Shown here one piece after another: positions 16,787 through 25,478 of a stretch of 64,000 nt of DNA. The notes below the pieces were generated by a model. That model searched no databases, was not told the DNA's origin, and was given only the letters and a program-made list of their open reading frames with translations. Location of the stretch: positions 248,001 to 312,000 of the forward strand of contig JAGIAR010000001.1 in the NCBI GenBank assembly GCA_017744735.1. The letters are read 5' to 3'. A program made the translations under genes and the position numbers. Source of the DNA: Novosphingobium sp. (lineage in GTDB: Bacteria; Pseudomonadota; Alphaproteobacteria; Sphingomonadales; Sphingomonadaceae). Numbering within the stretch: position 1 is the stretch's first letter; each line of letters opens with the position of its first letter.

Positions 16787-19609
16787 TCAGTAGGAGTAGT
16801 TGAGGCGGAGCATAAAGGTCCGGCCCGGCTCCATGTAGTCCTTCTGATAGCTCGGGTTGTCGCCCTTGGTGGTGTAGTACTTCCAGTCCTTCAGCAGATT
16901 GCCGATGTCGAAGTCGACCGCGAGGCGCTTGTTGAAGTTATAGCGCGTGTGCAGGTCAACGCTGCGATTGTGCTGCACCCATTTGTCGACCGCGTTGTCG
17001 CGCAGCGATTCGATGTACTTGCCGCGATAGGCGTAGGACAGCTTCGCCTCAAACCCGTACTTCTGGTAGGTCAGCGCGATATTGTAGAGCAGGTCGGGCG
17101 CGTTGATCAGCGGGATCGGACGGCCTTCGCGATACGGAATGCCGGTTTCCGCCGAGCTGTGCTGCACGGTCACATTGCCCTCGAACCCGAACCCGTCGAA
17201 CGGCGCGGGCATGCCCTCGAACGTCTTGATCAGGTTGAATTCGACCCCGTAGAGCTCGGCCGTCTCGCCGTTCTGCGGCTGAGTGATGTCGATCGTCCCG
17301 TTCTGGGTGTTGGCCTCCACCTGGCTGCCGTTGGTGAAGATGAAGTTCTTGATGTGCTTGTAGAAGCCGGCGACCGAGAGCACGCTGAGCTGGTCCGGAT
17401 AATATTCCAGGCTGAGGTCGGCGTTGTAGGATTCCGCCGGCTTCAAGTCGGGATTGCCGCGGCTGATCGCGATAATCTCGTTGGTGCCGGGATCGCGGGT
17501 GACGGTCTGGCCGCCAGAGACATAGCCGTATTCCGGCGGCGAATAGCCGGTCCACAGCGCGCCGCGGACCACCATCTTGTCCGACGGACGATAGGTTGCC
17601 GTAACGCTGGGCAGGAACTCGGTGTAGCTGCGATCGGTGGTGTCGAATCCGGTGTTTTCGGGTGCGTCCTCATCCTCGCTCCAGAATTCGTTGTGCATCT
17701 TGCGGTGCTCGACGCGGGCACCGGCGATCACGTTGAATTCGCGGCCGCCGAACTTGCCGAGGAAATAGCCGGCATAGACGTCCTCGCTGCTCTTCTTGTC
17801 GTCGGCGAGCAAATCGTCGCCGGTGATCGCCCCGCCCTGCGCAGCCATCGCGGCATCGATCGCCGAGATCACTGCCTGGCGATCGAACACCGCACCGTAA
17901 TAATATTCGCCGCTGAGGATGCTGGTGACTTCCTTCTGGATCAGGCCCGAATCCGCGAGGTTCTTGCCGTCCAGCGCAGTTCCTGCAAGGTCGCCGTCGA
18001 ACACCGGGGTGTAGTCGTACTTCCGCTTCGAGCCGGAGAACTTGACGCCAGCCTTCACGTAATCGAGCACCCCGCCGAAATCGTAGCGCGCGTCGAGCTT
18101 TAACGCGTAGCGATCGTCTGTCTGCTTCCACTTGTCGTAGCTCGCGCCGTCGAACGGCAGCAGGCTGGGATCATGTTCCACGAACTGCGCAAAGGCCGGC
18201 ATGCTCGCATGCGGGAAGCGCGGATCGCTTGAGACCCAGTCGATGCCGGTGGCATTGAGCGGGTAGGTGCAGGCATCGCAATTGTAGCTGATCGAGTAGC
18301 CGCCCGGGTTCTCGCGGGTGCCGGTCGAATAGCTGCCGCTGAACACCAGTTCGAGCGCACCGAGATGGGTCTGACCCCCGAGTTCGAGCGTGGCGAGCGT
18401 CTGGTCGATGTCGATCGTGCTGAAGTTGCGCGCGAACTGGAAAGTCTGCGGATCCCAAACGCCCGAGCGCCCGTTGAGCGACCAATAGCCGCTGCTGGAC
18501 CGGTCGGCATCGGTAATGAGCCCGTCCTCGTCCTCGTCCACGATCTGGCCGGTCGTATAGCCGTAGATGTTCCCGAGCACGGCATCATGGCCGGTGATCA
18601 CCTGATCCGGCTGGAGCAGGCTGGTGTCGTCCTCGTTTACCTGGGTCAGCCGCGCGGTCTTGCGGTTGCGGTAATCGGTCACGTCGTTGGTGCCGACCAA
18701 CTCCTGCCGCGCATATTGCCCGCGGAAATACAGTTGGGTCGTGTCGCCATGATAGTCGACACTGAAGTTGCCGCCGTAACGGGTCTGCTTCAGGCGGCGG
18801 TAGTCGAGGTCGATGCCCGGCAGGTGCATGTTGGTTTCGGAGATCGGCTCTTCGGAATCCTTGCGCCAGGCATCGGGTTCCCATTCGCCGTCGTTCTCGG
18901 TTTCCTGGCCGTTGCCGTGCGACACGCCGTAGTTGACCGAACCGAAGACGCCCCATTCGCCGCCGCCGAAGCGTTTGCCGAAATCGAGTTGGCCCTGGTA
19001 GGTGCCGGAGGCTTCGCCCGCCCCCCTCGCCTTGTCGTTGAACCCGCCCGAAGCGTAAACCCGGATGATCTGGTCGTCGTGGAAGTCGAACGCGGTGGGG
19101 GTGCGGAAATCGACCGTGCCGGCGATCGCGTCGCCGTCGAGGTCGGGGGTAAGCGTCTTGGTCACCCGGATCGCGGCAAGGCCGTTCGGCGGCAGCACGC
19201 TGAGCGAGACGTCGCGGCTGTCGGGATCGGTCTGCGCCACGCGCACGCCGTTCACCGTCACCGAGTTGTAGGTGCCGGAAAGGCCGCGGATCGCGACATA
19301 TTCGCCCTCGCCGGTGTCCTGGTTCACCACCACGCTGACCCCCGGGACGCGTGCGATGGCATCGGCGACGTTGGCGTCGGGCAGCTTGCCGAGATCGTCG
19401 GCGGAAACCTGCTCGACCACCGTGTCGGCGTCCTTCTTCGCGGCGATCGCATTCTCGGTGCTCGCGCGCTGGCCGTTGACGATGATGCTGTCGTCGTCGC
19501 TCGCGGCGGCATCTTCCGCATGCGCTGCACCCGACAGAACGAGTACGCCGAAAGCTGCCGATCCCAGCAGCAGGGCCCTGGCGCTGCGATTGTTCGAAAT
19601 CCTGGTCAT
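16787..19609 (-). CDS. TonB-dependent receptor (long, TIGR01782-like)
   Basis: 940-residue TBDR. The signal peptide ends near AAHA; SIIVNGQRAS and a plug with KDADTVVEQVSADDLGKLPD, IARVPGVSV and VAIRGLSGTYNSVTVNGVR mark the long Caulobacter/Xanthomonas/sphingomonad class that often imports oligosaccharides or other large nutrients. The barrel ends MLRLNYSY with a C-terminal aromatic. The start at 19609 follows GAGGGA; open frame upstream is leader. A TGGTCTACACCA site 164 bases upstream ties it to the GntR/UTRA regulon. It lies between the PhnZ-like gene and the GntR gene, all on the minus strand. A phosphonate- or phosphate-containing lipid or glycan is a reasonable guess at the ligand, from context only. 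Confidence 0.93.
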   Translation of the reverse strand: MTRISNNRSARALLLGSAAFGVLVLSGAAHAEDAAASDDDSIIVNGQRASTENAIAAKKDADTVVEQVSADDLGKLPDANVADAIARVPGVSVVVNQDTGEGEYVAIRGLSGTYNSVTVNGVRVAQTDPDSRDVSLSVLPPNGLAAIRVTKTLTPDLDGDAIAGTVDFRTPTAFDFHDDQIIRVYASGGFNDKARGAGEASGTYQGQLDFGKRFGGGEWGVFGSVNYGVSHGNGQETENDGEWEPDAWRKDSEEPISETNMHLPGIDLDYRRLKQTRYGGNFSVDYHGDTTQLYFRGQYARQELVGTNDVTDYRNRKTARLTQVNEDDTSLLQPDQVITGHDAVLGNIYGYTTGQIVDEDEDGLITDADRSSSGYWSLNGRSGVWDPQTFQFARNFSTIDIDQTLATLELGGQTHLGALELVFSGSYSTGTRENPGGYSISYNCDACTYPLNATGIDWVSSDPRFPHASMPAFAQFVEHDPSLLPFDGASYDKWKQTDDRYALKLDARYDFGGVLDYVKAGVKFSGSKRKYDYTPVFDGDLAGTALDGKNLADSGLIQKEVTSILSGEYYYGAVFDRQAVISAIDAAMAAQGGAITGDDLLADDKKSSEDVYAGYFLGKFGGREFNVIAGARVEHRKMHNEFWSEDEDAPENTGFDTTDRSYTEFLPSVTATYRPSDKMVVRGALWTGYSPPEYGYVSGGQTVTRDPGTNEIIAISRGNPDLKPAESYNADLSLEYYPDQLSVLSVAGFYKHIKNFIFTNGSQVEANTQNGTIDITQPQNGETAELYGVEFNLIKTFEGMPAPFDGFGFEGNVTVQHSSAETGIPYREGRPIPLINAPDLLYNIALTYQKYGFEAKLSYAYRGKYIESLRDNAVDKWVQHNRSVDLHTRYNFNKRLAVDFDIGNLLKDWKYYTTKGDNPSYQKDYMEPGRTFMLRLNYSY

Positions 19610-19945
19610 GCGTTCCCTCATCTGTTGTCCATGAACCGCGCCCGTCCGGCCCCTCCGGAAAAACGGCGCACGCCTTCCGTCGCCGCGAAGCTGTTTCGCG
19701 ACGCCCAACCTCTCTTCGATGCGATACTCGCCCCGTTCGCCGCCCAAGCGACTCGCTGGCCTCTGGATTGATTGGTCTACACCAGATGAGAATTACAGCT
19801 GCGTGACATGCCGGGGCGATCTGCAAGAGACGCGCAATATCGCGTCATATGCATTTGATTATTCTAGAGTAAATCTCTCGTCGCGGACGTTGGACACAGT
19901 TTCGCAGGCCGCGCGGGGCGCGGCGCCGGAACGCCAAAACCTGCT
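19610..19945. other. 336-base gap: TBDR leader and control region
   Basis: No convincing gene here. It holds the TBDR leader, the TGGTCTACACCA site (19773-19784) and, further upstream, an AT-rich part with a 14-bp near-palindrome around TCTAGA (19859-19872; 12 of 14 positions symmetric). The promoter of the TBDR gene most likely lies between about 19770 and 19880. Confidence 0.5.
19773..19784. promoter_or_regulatory. GntR/UTRA-type operator TGGTCTACACCA
   Basis: Twelve-bp dyad with TGGT/ACCA half-sites; symmetry extends outward (ATTGGT on the left, ACCAGAT on the right, one mismatch). It resembles HutC-subfamily operators (core GTCTAnAC). It lies 164 bases before the start of the long TBDR gene on the minus strand. 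Confidence 0.65.
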
Positions 19946-20488
19946 TCAAATGGCTGTTACGACGAGGCTTTCCAACAGCGGGAAGAAGCTCGCCAGGTCG
20001 GGCACGGAAAGATCCGGCTGCTTGCCGGCATCGTCGTAGCGGCGCAGGCGGATCGCTTCCTGCGCATAGGGCTGCGCGACGAAGCGTTGCGCCTCGTCCG
20101 GGGACATCGCCCCGCCCTGCAACCGCAGGCTCAGCAGCGACGCGTCGCTCAGCCCGGCTGCATAATCCGGCTCCATCGCGCAGAGATAGCGCTTGGCATC
20201 GACGTGCAGCCGAACCGGCTCGGTCACCGCCTCATCGAACCATCTGGCGAGGAATTCCGAGCCTGTAACCTCGTGCCTGGCATCGAAATTCAGCTTTTCC
20301 GCGGCATTCCCGGCATCGTCGAGGAATTGCCCGACATCGTGCAGCAGCGCCGCGGCGACGAGGCTGTCGGAGCATCCGTCCCGTCGGGCGAGCTGCGCGC
20401 ACTGCAACGCATGGGCGAGCTGCGAGGCGTTTTCGCCATAGTGCTCGCGACCGAACTTTTCGAAGAGTTCGCGCAGCTGATCGATCAT
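19946..20488 (-). CDS. PhnZ-like HD-domain phosphonate oxygenase
   Basis: 180-residue HD-domain protein of the phosphonate-degradation oxygenase family (PhnZ, TmpB), mixed-valent di-iron enzymes that cleave C-P bonds of 1-hydroxyphosphonates. Candidate iron ligands are H26, H50-D51, H72, H95 and D152 or D153; HVDAKRYL (95-102) and LSLRLQGGAMS are family-typical. PhnZ itself has Tyr then Glu three residues apart before the first His; here the order is HYGE, so the Tyr is only two residues from the Glu. ATG 20488 follows AAGG; TTG 20506 and GTG 20524 are alternatives. No PhnY/TmpA-type 2-oxoglutarate hydroxylase, which would make its substrate, is in the window. It is divergent from the phospholipase operon. 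Confidence 0.85.
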   Translation of the reverse strand: MIDQLRELFEKFGREHYGENASQLAHALQCAQLARRDGCSDSLVAAALLHDVGQFLDDAGNAAEKLNFDARHEVTGSEFLARWFDEAVTEPVRLHVDAKRYLCAMEPDYAAGLSDASLLSLRLQGGAMSPDEAQRFVAQPYAQEAIRLRRYDDAGKQPDLSVPDLASFFPLLESLVVTAI

Positions 20489-20579
20489 TGCAGCCTTGGT
20501 CGACAAAACAATTCCCCCGCGCACCGGCGCGTTACCGACGAAATTTCCGCAAGCCCTTGTCGCAGAAACATCATCAAAT

Positions 20580-20591
20580 TGGACTATACCA
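20580..20591. promoter_or_regulatory. GntR/UTRA-type operator TGGACTATACCA
   Basis: Variant of the TGGT-N4-ACCA site, with A at position 4. It lies in the 147-base gap between the divergent PhnZ-like gene (start 20488) and the phospholipase operon (start 20636), so it could control both. Confidence 0.6.
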
Positions 20592-20635
20592 CTAACTCGG
20601 CTTCGGCTCTAACGAATGGACACGAGGAAGAAAAG

Positions 20636-22771
20636 ATGATTCGCGGAAACAGGCGCCGATTTCTCCAGCTGGCCGGCGGCAGCGCGATCGCTGCAGCCTA
20701 TCCCGGCCTGATCGACCGGGCGCTGGCGGTGGCGCCGGACCGGCGCGCCGGCACGCTTGCAGACATCGACCACATCGTAATCCACATGCAGGAGAACCGG
20801 GCGTTCGACCACTATTACGGGATGATGCGCGGCGTGCGCGGCCTCGGCGATCCGCGCCCCTTGCGGCTGCCCGGCGGAAAGACGGTGTGGGCCCAGCCTT
20901 CCTCCGAGCATCCCGACGGACATGTTTTGCCCTACCACGGGGATTCGAAGACCACCCAGGCCTTCTACGTCGACGGGGCCGACCAGTCGCACCAGGAGAA
21001 CATGTGGATCTTCAACCGGGGGCGCTACGATCGCTGGGGCCACACCGGCGAACTGCAGCAGCGGATGCTGCATTACGACCGCAGCGACCTGCCGTTCTAC
21101 TACGCTCTCGCCGATGCCTTCACCATCTGCGACGCCTACCACTGCTCGACCATGACACAGACCTATCCCAACCGGCTCCACCTGTTCAGCGGGTGCAACG
21201 GCGGCGGGACCTTCGGCGGCGACCCCGAGATGAGCAATTACGGCGAGGACGAGACCCCCAGCGCCGACATGCGCGAAGACCGCCAACTGCGCGAAGGCGC
21301 CTACCGGTGGGGCACTTATGCCGAGCGGCTGCAGCAGGCCGGGATCGACTGGAAGGTCTACCAGGAATACGACAACTTCGGCGACAACCTGCTCTCGGTG
21401 TTCCCCGCCTTCCGGCCCTGTCCGCCGGATTCCGAGCTCTACCGCCGCGGCCGTTCGTGGGTCAGCGAGCACAAGGAGGGACCCGATCGGACCCGCTCGG
21501 ACGGCGAGCAGCTGGTCGCCGCCTTCCGCGATGACATCGCCCGCGGCAAGCTGCCCCAAGTGAGCTGGATCGTCACGGCGGCCGCACTGTCCGAACATCC
21601 CAAAGCCGAACCTTCGACCGGCGAGCATGTCACCGCCGGGCTGATCGACGCGCTGGTCGACCACCCGGAAGTATTCGCCCGCACCCTGTTCATCCTCAAC
21701 TACGACGAGGCAGGCGGCTTCTACGATCACATGCCGCCGCCGGTTCCGCCGGTTGGCGATTATCGCGGCCACAGCACCGTGCCGCTCGACGGCGAGACCA
21801 AGGATTATACCGGCAAGCCGGTGCAGGTTCCGGGGCGCCATCCGATCGGCCTCGGCATTCGCACCCCGACCATGGTGATCTCGCCGTGGAGCCGCGGCGG
21901 CAAGGTCTGCTCGCAATTGTTCGATCACACCTCGGTGATCCAGCTGGTCGAAAAGCGCTTCGGAGTGAAGGAGCCGAACATCAGCGACTGGCGCCGGTCG
22001 GTCTGCGGAGACCTGACTGCCGCGCTCGATTTCTCGGACACCGACCTGAGCAAGCCGGCACTCGACTACGCAGCGACCGCCGATTTCAAGGAACGCAACG
22101 CGGCCTCGAAATCCGCACCGAATTTCGGCATTCCGCAAATCCAGCAGCCGGCGGTGCAGCATGCGGGGCAGCGGCTGCACGCCCCTTTGCCCTATCGTTT
22201 CGAAGCGGTCGCCGGGCTGACCTCCGAGCGCCGGCTCAGGCTGGAGCTGCGCAATCCGGGACCGGTGGGCGTGGTGTTCACCGTCCACGACAATCTCGAC
22301 CAGGAAGAACCGTGGCACTTTACCATCGGCGCGGGCGACAGCCATGCGGCCGACGACTGGTCCCCGGGGCGGAGCGCCGAGGGATACGACCTCACCCTGC
22401 GCGGTCCCAACGGTTACTGGCGGCGCTATGCCGGCAGCTTCGCAGCCACGCATGAGGCCACGCTGGTCGAACATGCCGACAAGCGTGCAATCGAACTGCG
22501 GTTTGCCAACGCCGGCACCGCGCCGGTCACCTTCCAGGCCGCGATGGACGATGCCTATCCGGTCGCGAAGGACCGCCTGCGCAAGACCACCGTGGCTCCC
22601 GGCAAGACCGTCAGCATCGCAGTACCGCTCGACGCGAGCGACGACTGGTACGATCTCACCGTTACCGCCGAAGGCAACGCCGGCTTCCTCCGCCGCTTCG
22701 CCGGCAAGGTCGAGACCGGCGAGATGGGCAAGACCGACCCCGGCATCGGCACGATGCGCGTGACCGCATGA
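20636..22771 (+). CDS. Phosphocholine-type phospholipase C, Tat-exported
   Basis: 711-residue phosphoesterase of the bacterial phospholipase C family (acid-phosphatase-like superfamily). A twin-arginine signal (RRRFLQL, 6-12) directs folded export. HMQENRAFDHYYG (50-62), a downstream TICDAYHCS, NYDEAGGFYDHMPPP and FDHTS supply the metal and substrate residues. The C-terminal 170 residues contain two small beta domains (DUF756-like) usual for phosphocholine-specific enzymes. It releases phosphorylated or phosphono head groups from lipids outside the cytoplasm. The start at 20636 follows GAGGAAG; upstream frame is leader. It is first in a six-gene operon, with a TGG(A/T)-N4-ACCA site 45 bases upstream. 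A second copy of this family is encoded at 46098-48167. Confidence 0.94.
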   Translation: MIRGNRRRFLQLAGGSAIAAAYPGLIDRALAVAPDRRAGTLADIDHIVIHMQENRAFDHYYGMMRGVRGLGDPRPLRLPGGKTVWAQPSSEHPDGHVLPYHGDSKTTQAFYVDGADQSHQENMWIFNRGRYDRWGHTGELQQRMLHYDRSDLPFYYALADAFTICDAYHCSTMTQTYPNRLHLFSGCNGGGTFGGDPEMSNYGEDETPSADMREDRQLREGAYRWGTYAERLQQAGIDWKVYQEYDNFGDNLLSVFPAFRPCPPDSELYRRGRSWVSEHKEGPDRTRSDGEQLVAAFRDDIARGKLPQVSWIVTAAALSEHPKAEPSTGEHVTAGLIDALVDHPEVFARTLFILNYDEAGGFYDHMPPPVPPVGDYRGHSTVPLDGETKDYTGKPVQVPGRHPIGLGIRTPTMVISPWSRGGKVCSQLFDHTSVIQLVEKRFGVKEPNISDWRRSVCGDLTAALDFSDTDLSKPALDYAATADFKERNAASKSAPNFGIPQIQQPAVQHAGQRLHAPLPYRFEAVAGLTSERRLRLELRNPGPVGVVFTVHDNLDQEEPWHFTIGAGDSHAADDWSPGRSAEGYDLTLRGPNGYWRRYAGSFAATHEATLVEHADKRAIELRFANAGTAPVTFQAAMDDAYPVAKDRLRKTTVAPGKTVSIAVPLDASDDWYDLTVTAEGNAGFLRRFAGKVETGEMGKTDPGIGTMRVTA

Positions 22772-23532
22772 CGCCGCTGCGTGCGGGCGCGGCGCTGACG
22801 CTGGCCTTCGCGCTGGTGGCCGCGCAAGGCGCCGATGGCCCCTATCTCGATCAGGCCTTCGTGCCGAACGGGATTGCGCTGCTCCCGCCGCCACCGGCGG
22901 AGGGCAGCTCCGCCGCCCAGGCCGACCGGGGTATCTTCGCGCAGACCCGCAAGCTGGCCGGATCGCCGCGCTGGCGGATCGCGACCGAGGATGTCGAGAA
23001 CACGCCGCTCGATCGCTACGCCTGCGCGATGGGCATGGCGCTTACCCCCGCCACTGCGCCTGCCCTCGCCCATCTGCTCGACAAGGCGGGCACCGGTGCG
23101 CTGGTCGATCCGGTCAAGCGCCACTACCAGGCGCCCCGGCCCTATCTCGGCACGGATGCGCCGATCTGCCAGGAACGCACGCCGGAGCTGGCCGCCAATG
23201 GCGACTATCCTTCCGGCCACGCGGCCAACGGCTGGCTCGAAGGCCTGATCCTCGCCCGGCTGATCCCCGAGCGCGCCTCGGCGATCCTTACCCGCGCGCG
23301 CCAGTACGGCGAGAGCCGGATGGTTTGCGGGGTGCACAGCCGGAGCGCGGTGGAGGCCGGATGGATGGCGGGATCGGCGATGTTCGTGACGCTGGAAGGT
23401 GCTTCGCCCGCCTTCCGCCGCGACCTCAAGGGCGCGGCGAACGAGTTGGCCTCGATCGGCCGGAGCGCCGCGAAGCCCGACCCGGCGCGCTGTGCCGCCG
23501 AGGGGGCCGCGCTGGCCGTTCCGCTCGGCTGA
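22768..23532 (+). CDS. PAP2 / class A acid phosphatase-like protein
   Basis: 254-residue secreted protein with a signal peptide (about 1-20) and the PhoN-type vanadium-haloperoxidase fold. Motif 1 K-x6-RP is K117-R124-P125, motif 2 PSGH is 148-151, motif 3 begins S183-R184 and has the nucleophile H190. The Asp normally four residues after that His is Ala194 (GVHSRSAVEAG), so the charge relay is altered. It presumably dephosphorylates head groups released by the phospholipase C, whose stop overlaps its ATG by four bases. Activity may be reduced or differently tuned because of the Asp loss. Confidence 0.9.
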   Translation: MTPLRAGAALTLAFALVAAQGADGPYLDQAFVPNGIALLPPPPAEGSSAAQADRGIFAQTRKLAGSPRWRIATEDVENTPLDRYACAMGMALTPATAPALAHLLDKAGTGALVDPVKRHYQAPRPYLGTDAPICQERTPELAANGDYPSGHAANGWLEGLILARLIPERASAILTRARQYGESRMVCGVHSRSAVEAGWMAGSAMFVTLEGASPAFRRDLKGAANELASIGRSAAKPDPARCAAEGAALAVPLG

Positions 23533-25478
23533 TGCGCAAGGTGATCCTGTTGCTGCTGGCCTTGGCCAGCCCCGTGGCGGCGGCCGATCTGGCCTGGCAT
23601 CTGGTCCCGGACTACCGCCTGATCCCGCCGGCGGATTCGCCGGAAGGCCCCGAATTGCGCCAGCCGTTGGCCGACCCGATGGTCGCCCCCCCAGCATGGC
23701 AGCCGCCGCGCCTGTTCGGCCAAAGCGCCAATGACCTGCGCAGCGACCTCGCGGCTTTCCCGCAGCCGCGGTCCGGCCCCTTCAGCGTAGAATTGTGGAT
23801 CGACGATCACGTCAACCGCCCGGTCGGCACGCTGATCGGCGGGCGCGATGCGACGGGCAAACCAGGCTGGGCGCTCGCCTATATGAGCACGCTCGGCAAC
23901 GACAAATTCGAACACGGCGCCGCGCTGTCCTTCGGGCCGATCGAGCTGCGCCCGACCGTCCGCGACACCGCGCTCGCGCCCTGGCGGCGCTATCTTCACC
24001 ACCTCGTCGGGACCTTCGACGGCAAGGTCTGGCGGCTCTATCACAACGGCGTTCTCGCGGGCGAAGCGCAAGGGCCGGCGCCGGCATTCTCGGCGATCGG
24101 CTTGGCCGGCTATCTCGACGCCGAGCCCTATATGCGCCTGCCCAATCTGGTGCGCGACGCCGCCTTCCACGAGGGCGCGATGTCCCCCGCAGAGGTCGCG
24201 GCAGCCTATTCCCGCCGCCAGGCCGAGATCGTTGCGGCTACGCGCGGATCGGAGTCCGGCCTTAGGTTCACCGCCGGGCCCTATCTGACCCCGCCGGGCA
24301 CCGATCGCCAGCACCTGCTTTGGGAAACCAGCGAGCCGGCCGCCGCCGTGCTCGAATGGGGCAAGACCGCGCAATTCGATCACCGTAGCGAATTCGCGGC
24401 GGACGTCCGGCTGCATCGCACCGTGCTCGGGCCGCTCGAACCCGACACGGTCTATTTCTACCGTATTCGCACAACCGCGCCGGACGGCACGATGGGCGAC
24501 AGCGGGGTGCTGTCGTTCCGCACCATGCCCGGCCCCGGCGCGCCGCTGGTTTTCGCGGCGCTGGGCGACACGCAAGAGCGGCCCTTCGTCAATTTTCAGC
24601 TTTCGCGCATCCTGTGGCAACAGCGCCCGCACTTTCTGGTAATCGCGGGCGACCTGATCGGCGGGGAAGAGGACGAACGGCGCTGGCACTGGACCGACGA
24701 ATATTTCGTCGGCATGGGACCACTGATCTCGCGGGTACCTGTGCTCGCCGCACGCGGCAACGGCGACGTCGACCTGGTCGACGTGGCAAGCGACCGCCGG
24801 GTCTTCACCAATTTCGACCGCTACCATAACCAGCCCGACCTCGCGCAAGACGGCAGCCACCGCGGCTATTACTCCTACCGCATCGGCGATGCCGAGTTCT
24901 TCGTGCTCGACGGCAATCTTGCGCTGCGCGAACGCTGGGAGCCCGGCTTCCGTGCCCGCCAGCGCGGCTGGCTGGAGCAGGCTTTGCGCGCATCCACCGC
25001 GCGCTGGAAGATCGCGGTCCACCACCAGCCCGCATGGAGCTCGGACGACGACGATTACGGCGACGCCTATTCCGGCCCGACCAGCGCCGGCGATCCCGAA
25101 ATCCGCAAGGATTTCGTGGATCTCTACGAGCGCTACGGGGTCGATCTGGTGCTTTCGGGCCATATCCATTCCTACGAACGGAGTTGGCCGCTGCTGGGTG
25201 GCAGGCCCGCCTGCGGGGGCGTGACCTATCTCCAGATCGGCGGTGGGGGCGGCGATCACGAGCATGCGATGCCGGTTCACGGCACGACCGCCGCGGCACT
25301 CTACGACGGGTTTCACGCGCTTGTCGCACGGCTGTGGAAGGACCGGCTGGAACTGCAGATGCTGGATACCGAGGGGCGGATTCGCGACGCGGTGACGCTC
25401 GCGCCGCGCAGTGTCGAACGGCAGGCCTGCGGCGTCACAAATCCGTCGCGGATTTGGTCCATACCAGAAAAACAATAA
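23532..25478 (+). CDS. Secreted metallophosphatase with LamG-like domain
   Basis: 648-residue exported protein. Signal peptide 1-18; a LamG/concanavalin-like beta-sandwich at about 80-235 (GPFSVELWIDD, WRLYHNG); a fibronectin-like purple-acid-phosphatase N-domain at about 245-332; then a metallophosphatase domain with GDT (345-347), GDL (373-375), VHHQP (496-500) and GHIHSYER (543-550). The third motif, usually GNH(E/D), reads GNGD (409-412), so the usual His is Gly. It starts inside the stop of the PAP2 gene (TGATG). The lectin-like domain suggests binding to a glycan or lipid surface. Its last codons contain an operator for the next gene. Confidence 0.9.
   Translation: MRKVILLLLALASPVAAADLAWHLVPDYRLIPPADSPEGPELRQPLADPMVAPPAWQPPRLFGQSANDLRSDLAAFPQPRSGPFSVELWIDDHVNRPVGTLIGGRDATGKPGWALAYMSTLGNDKFEHGAALSFGPIELRPTVRDTALAPWRRYLHHLVGTFDGKVWRLYHNGVLAGEAQGPAPAFSAIGLAGYLDAEPYMRLPNLVRDAAFHEGAMSPAEVAAAYSRRQAEIVAATRGSESGLRFTAGPYLTPPGTDRQHLLWETSEPAAAVLEWGKTAQFDHRSEFAADVRLHRTVLGPLEPDTVYFYRIRTTAPDGTMGDSGVLSFRTMPGPGAPLVFAALGDTQERPFVNFQLSRILWQQRPHFLVIAGDLIGGEEDERRWHWTDEYFVGMGPLISRVPVLAARGNGDVDLVDVASDRRVFTNFDRYHNQPDLAQDGSHRGYYSYRIGDAEFFVLDGNLALRERWEPGFRARQRGWLEQALRASTARWKIAVHHQPAWSSDDDDYGDAYSGPTSAGDPEIRKDFVDLYERYGVDLVLSGHIHSYERSWPLLGGRPACGGVTYLQIGGGGGDHEHAMPVHGTTAAALYDGFHALVARLWKDRLELQMLDTEGRIRDAVTLAPRSVERQACGVTNPSRIWSIPEKQ
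25455..25466. promoter_or_regulatory. GntR/UTRA-type operator TGGTCCATACCA inside coding sequence
   Basis: The site encodes part of the C-terminal residues of the metallophosphatase and ends 11 bases before the transporter ATG. It has the same 12 bases as the site at 49563 in front of a distant TBDR. It suggests an internal promoter for the transporter, oxidase and PhnX genes. Confidence 0.6.

Noticed and set aside
19859..19872. Near-palindrome around TCTAGA in the TBDR upstream region
   Set aside because: Symmetry is imperfect and no second copy was seen; it does not share the TGGT/ACCA halves of the regulon sites.
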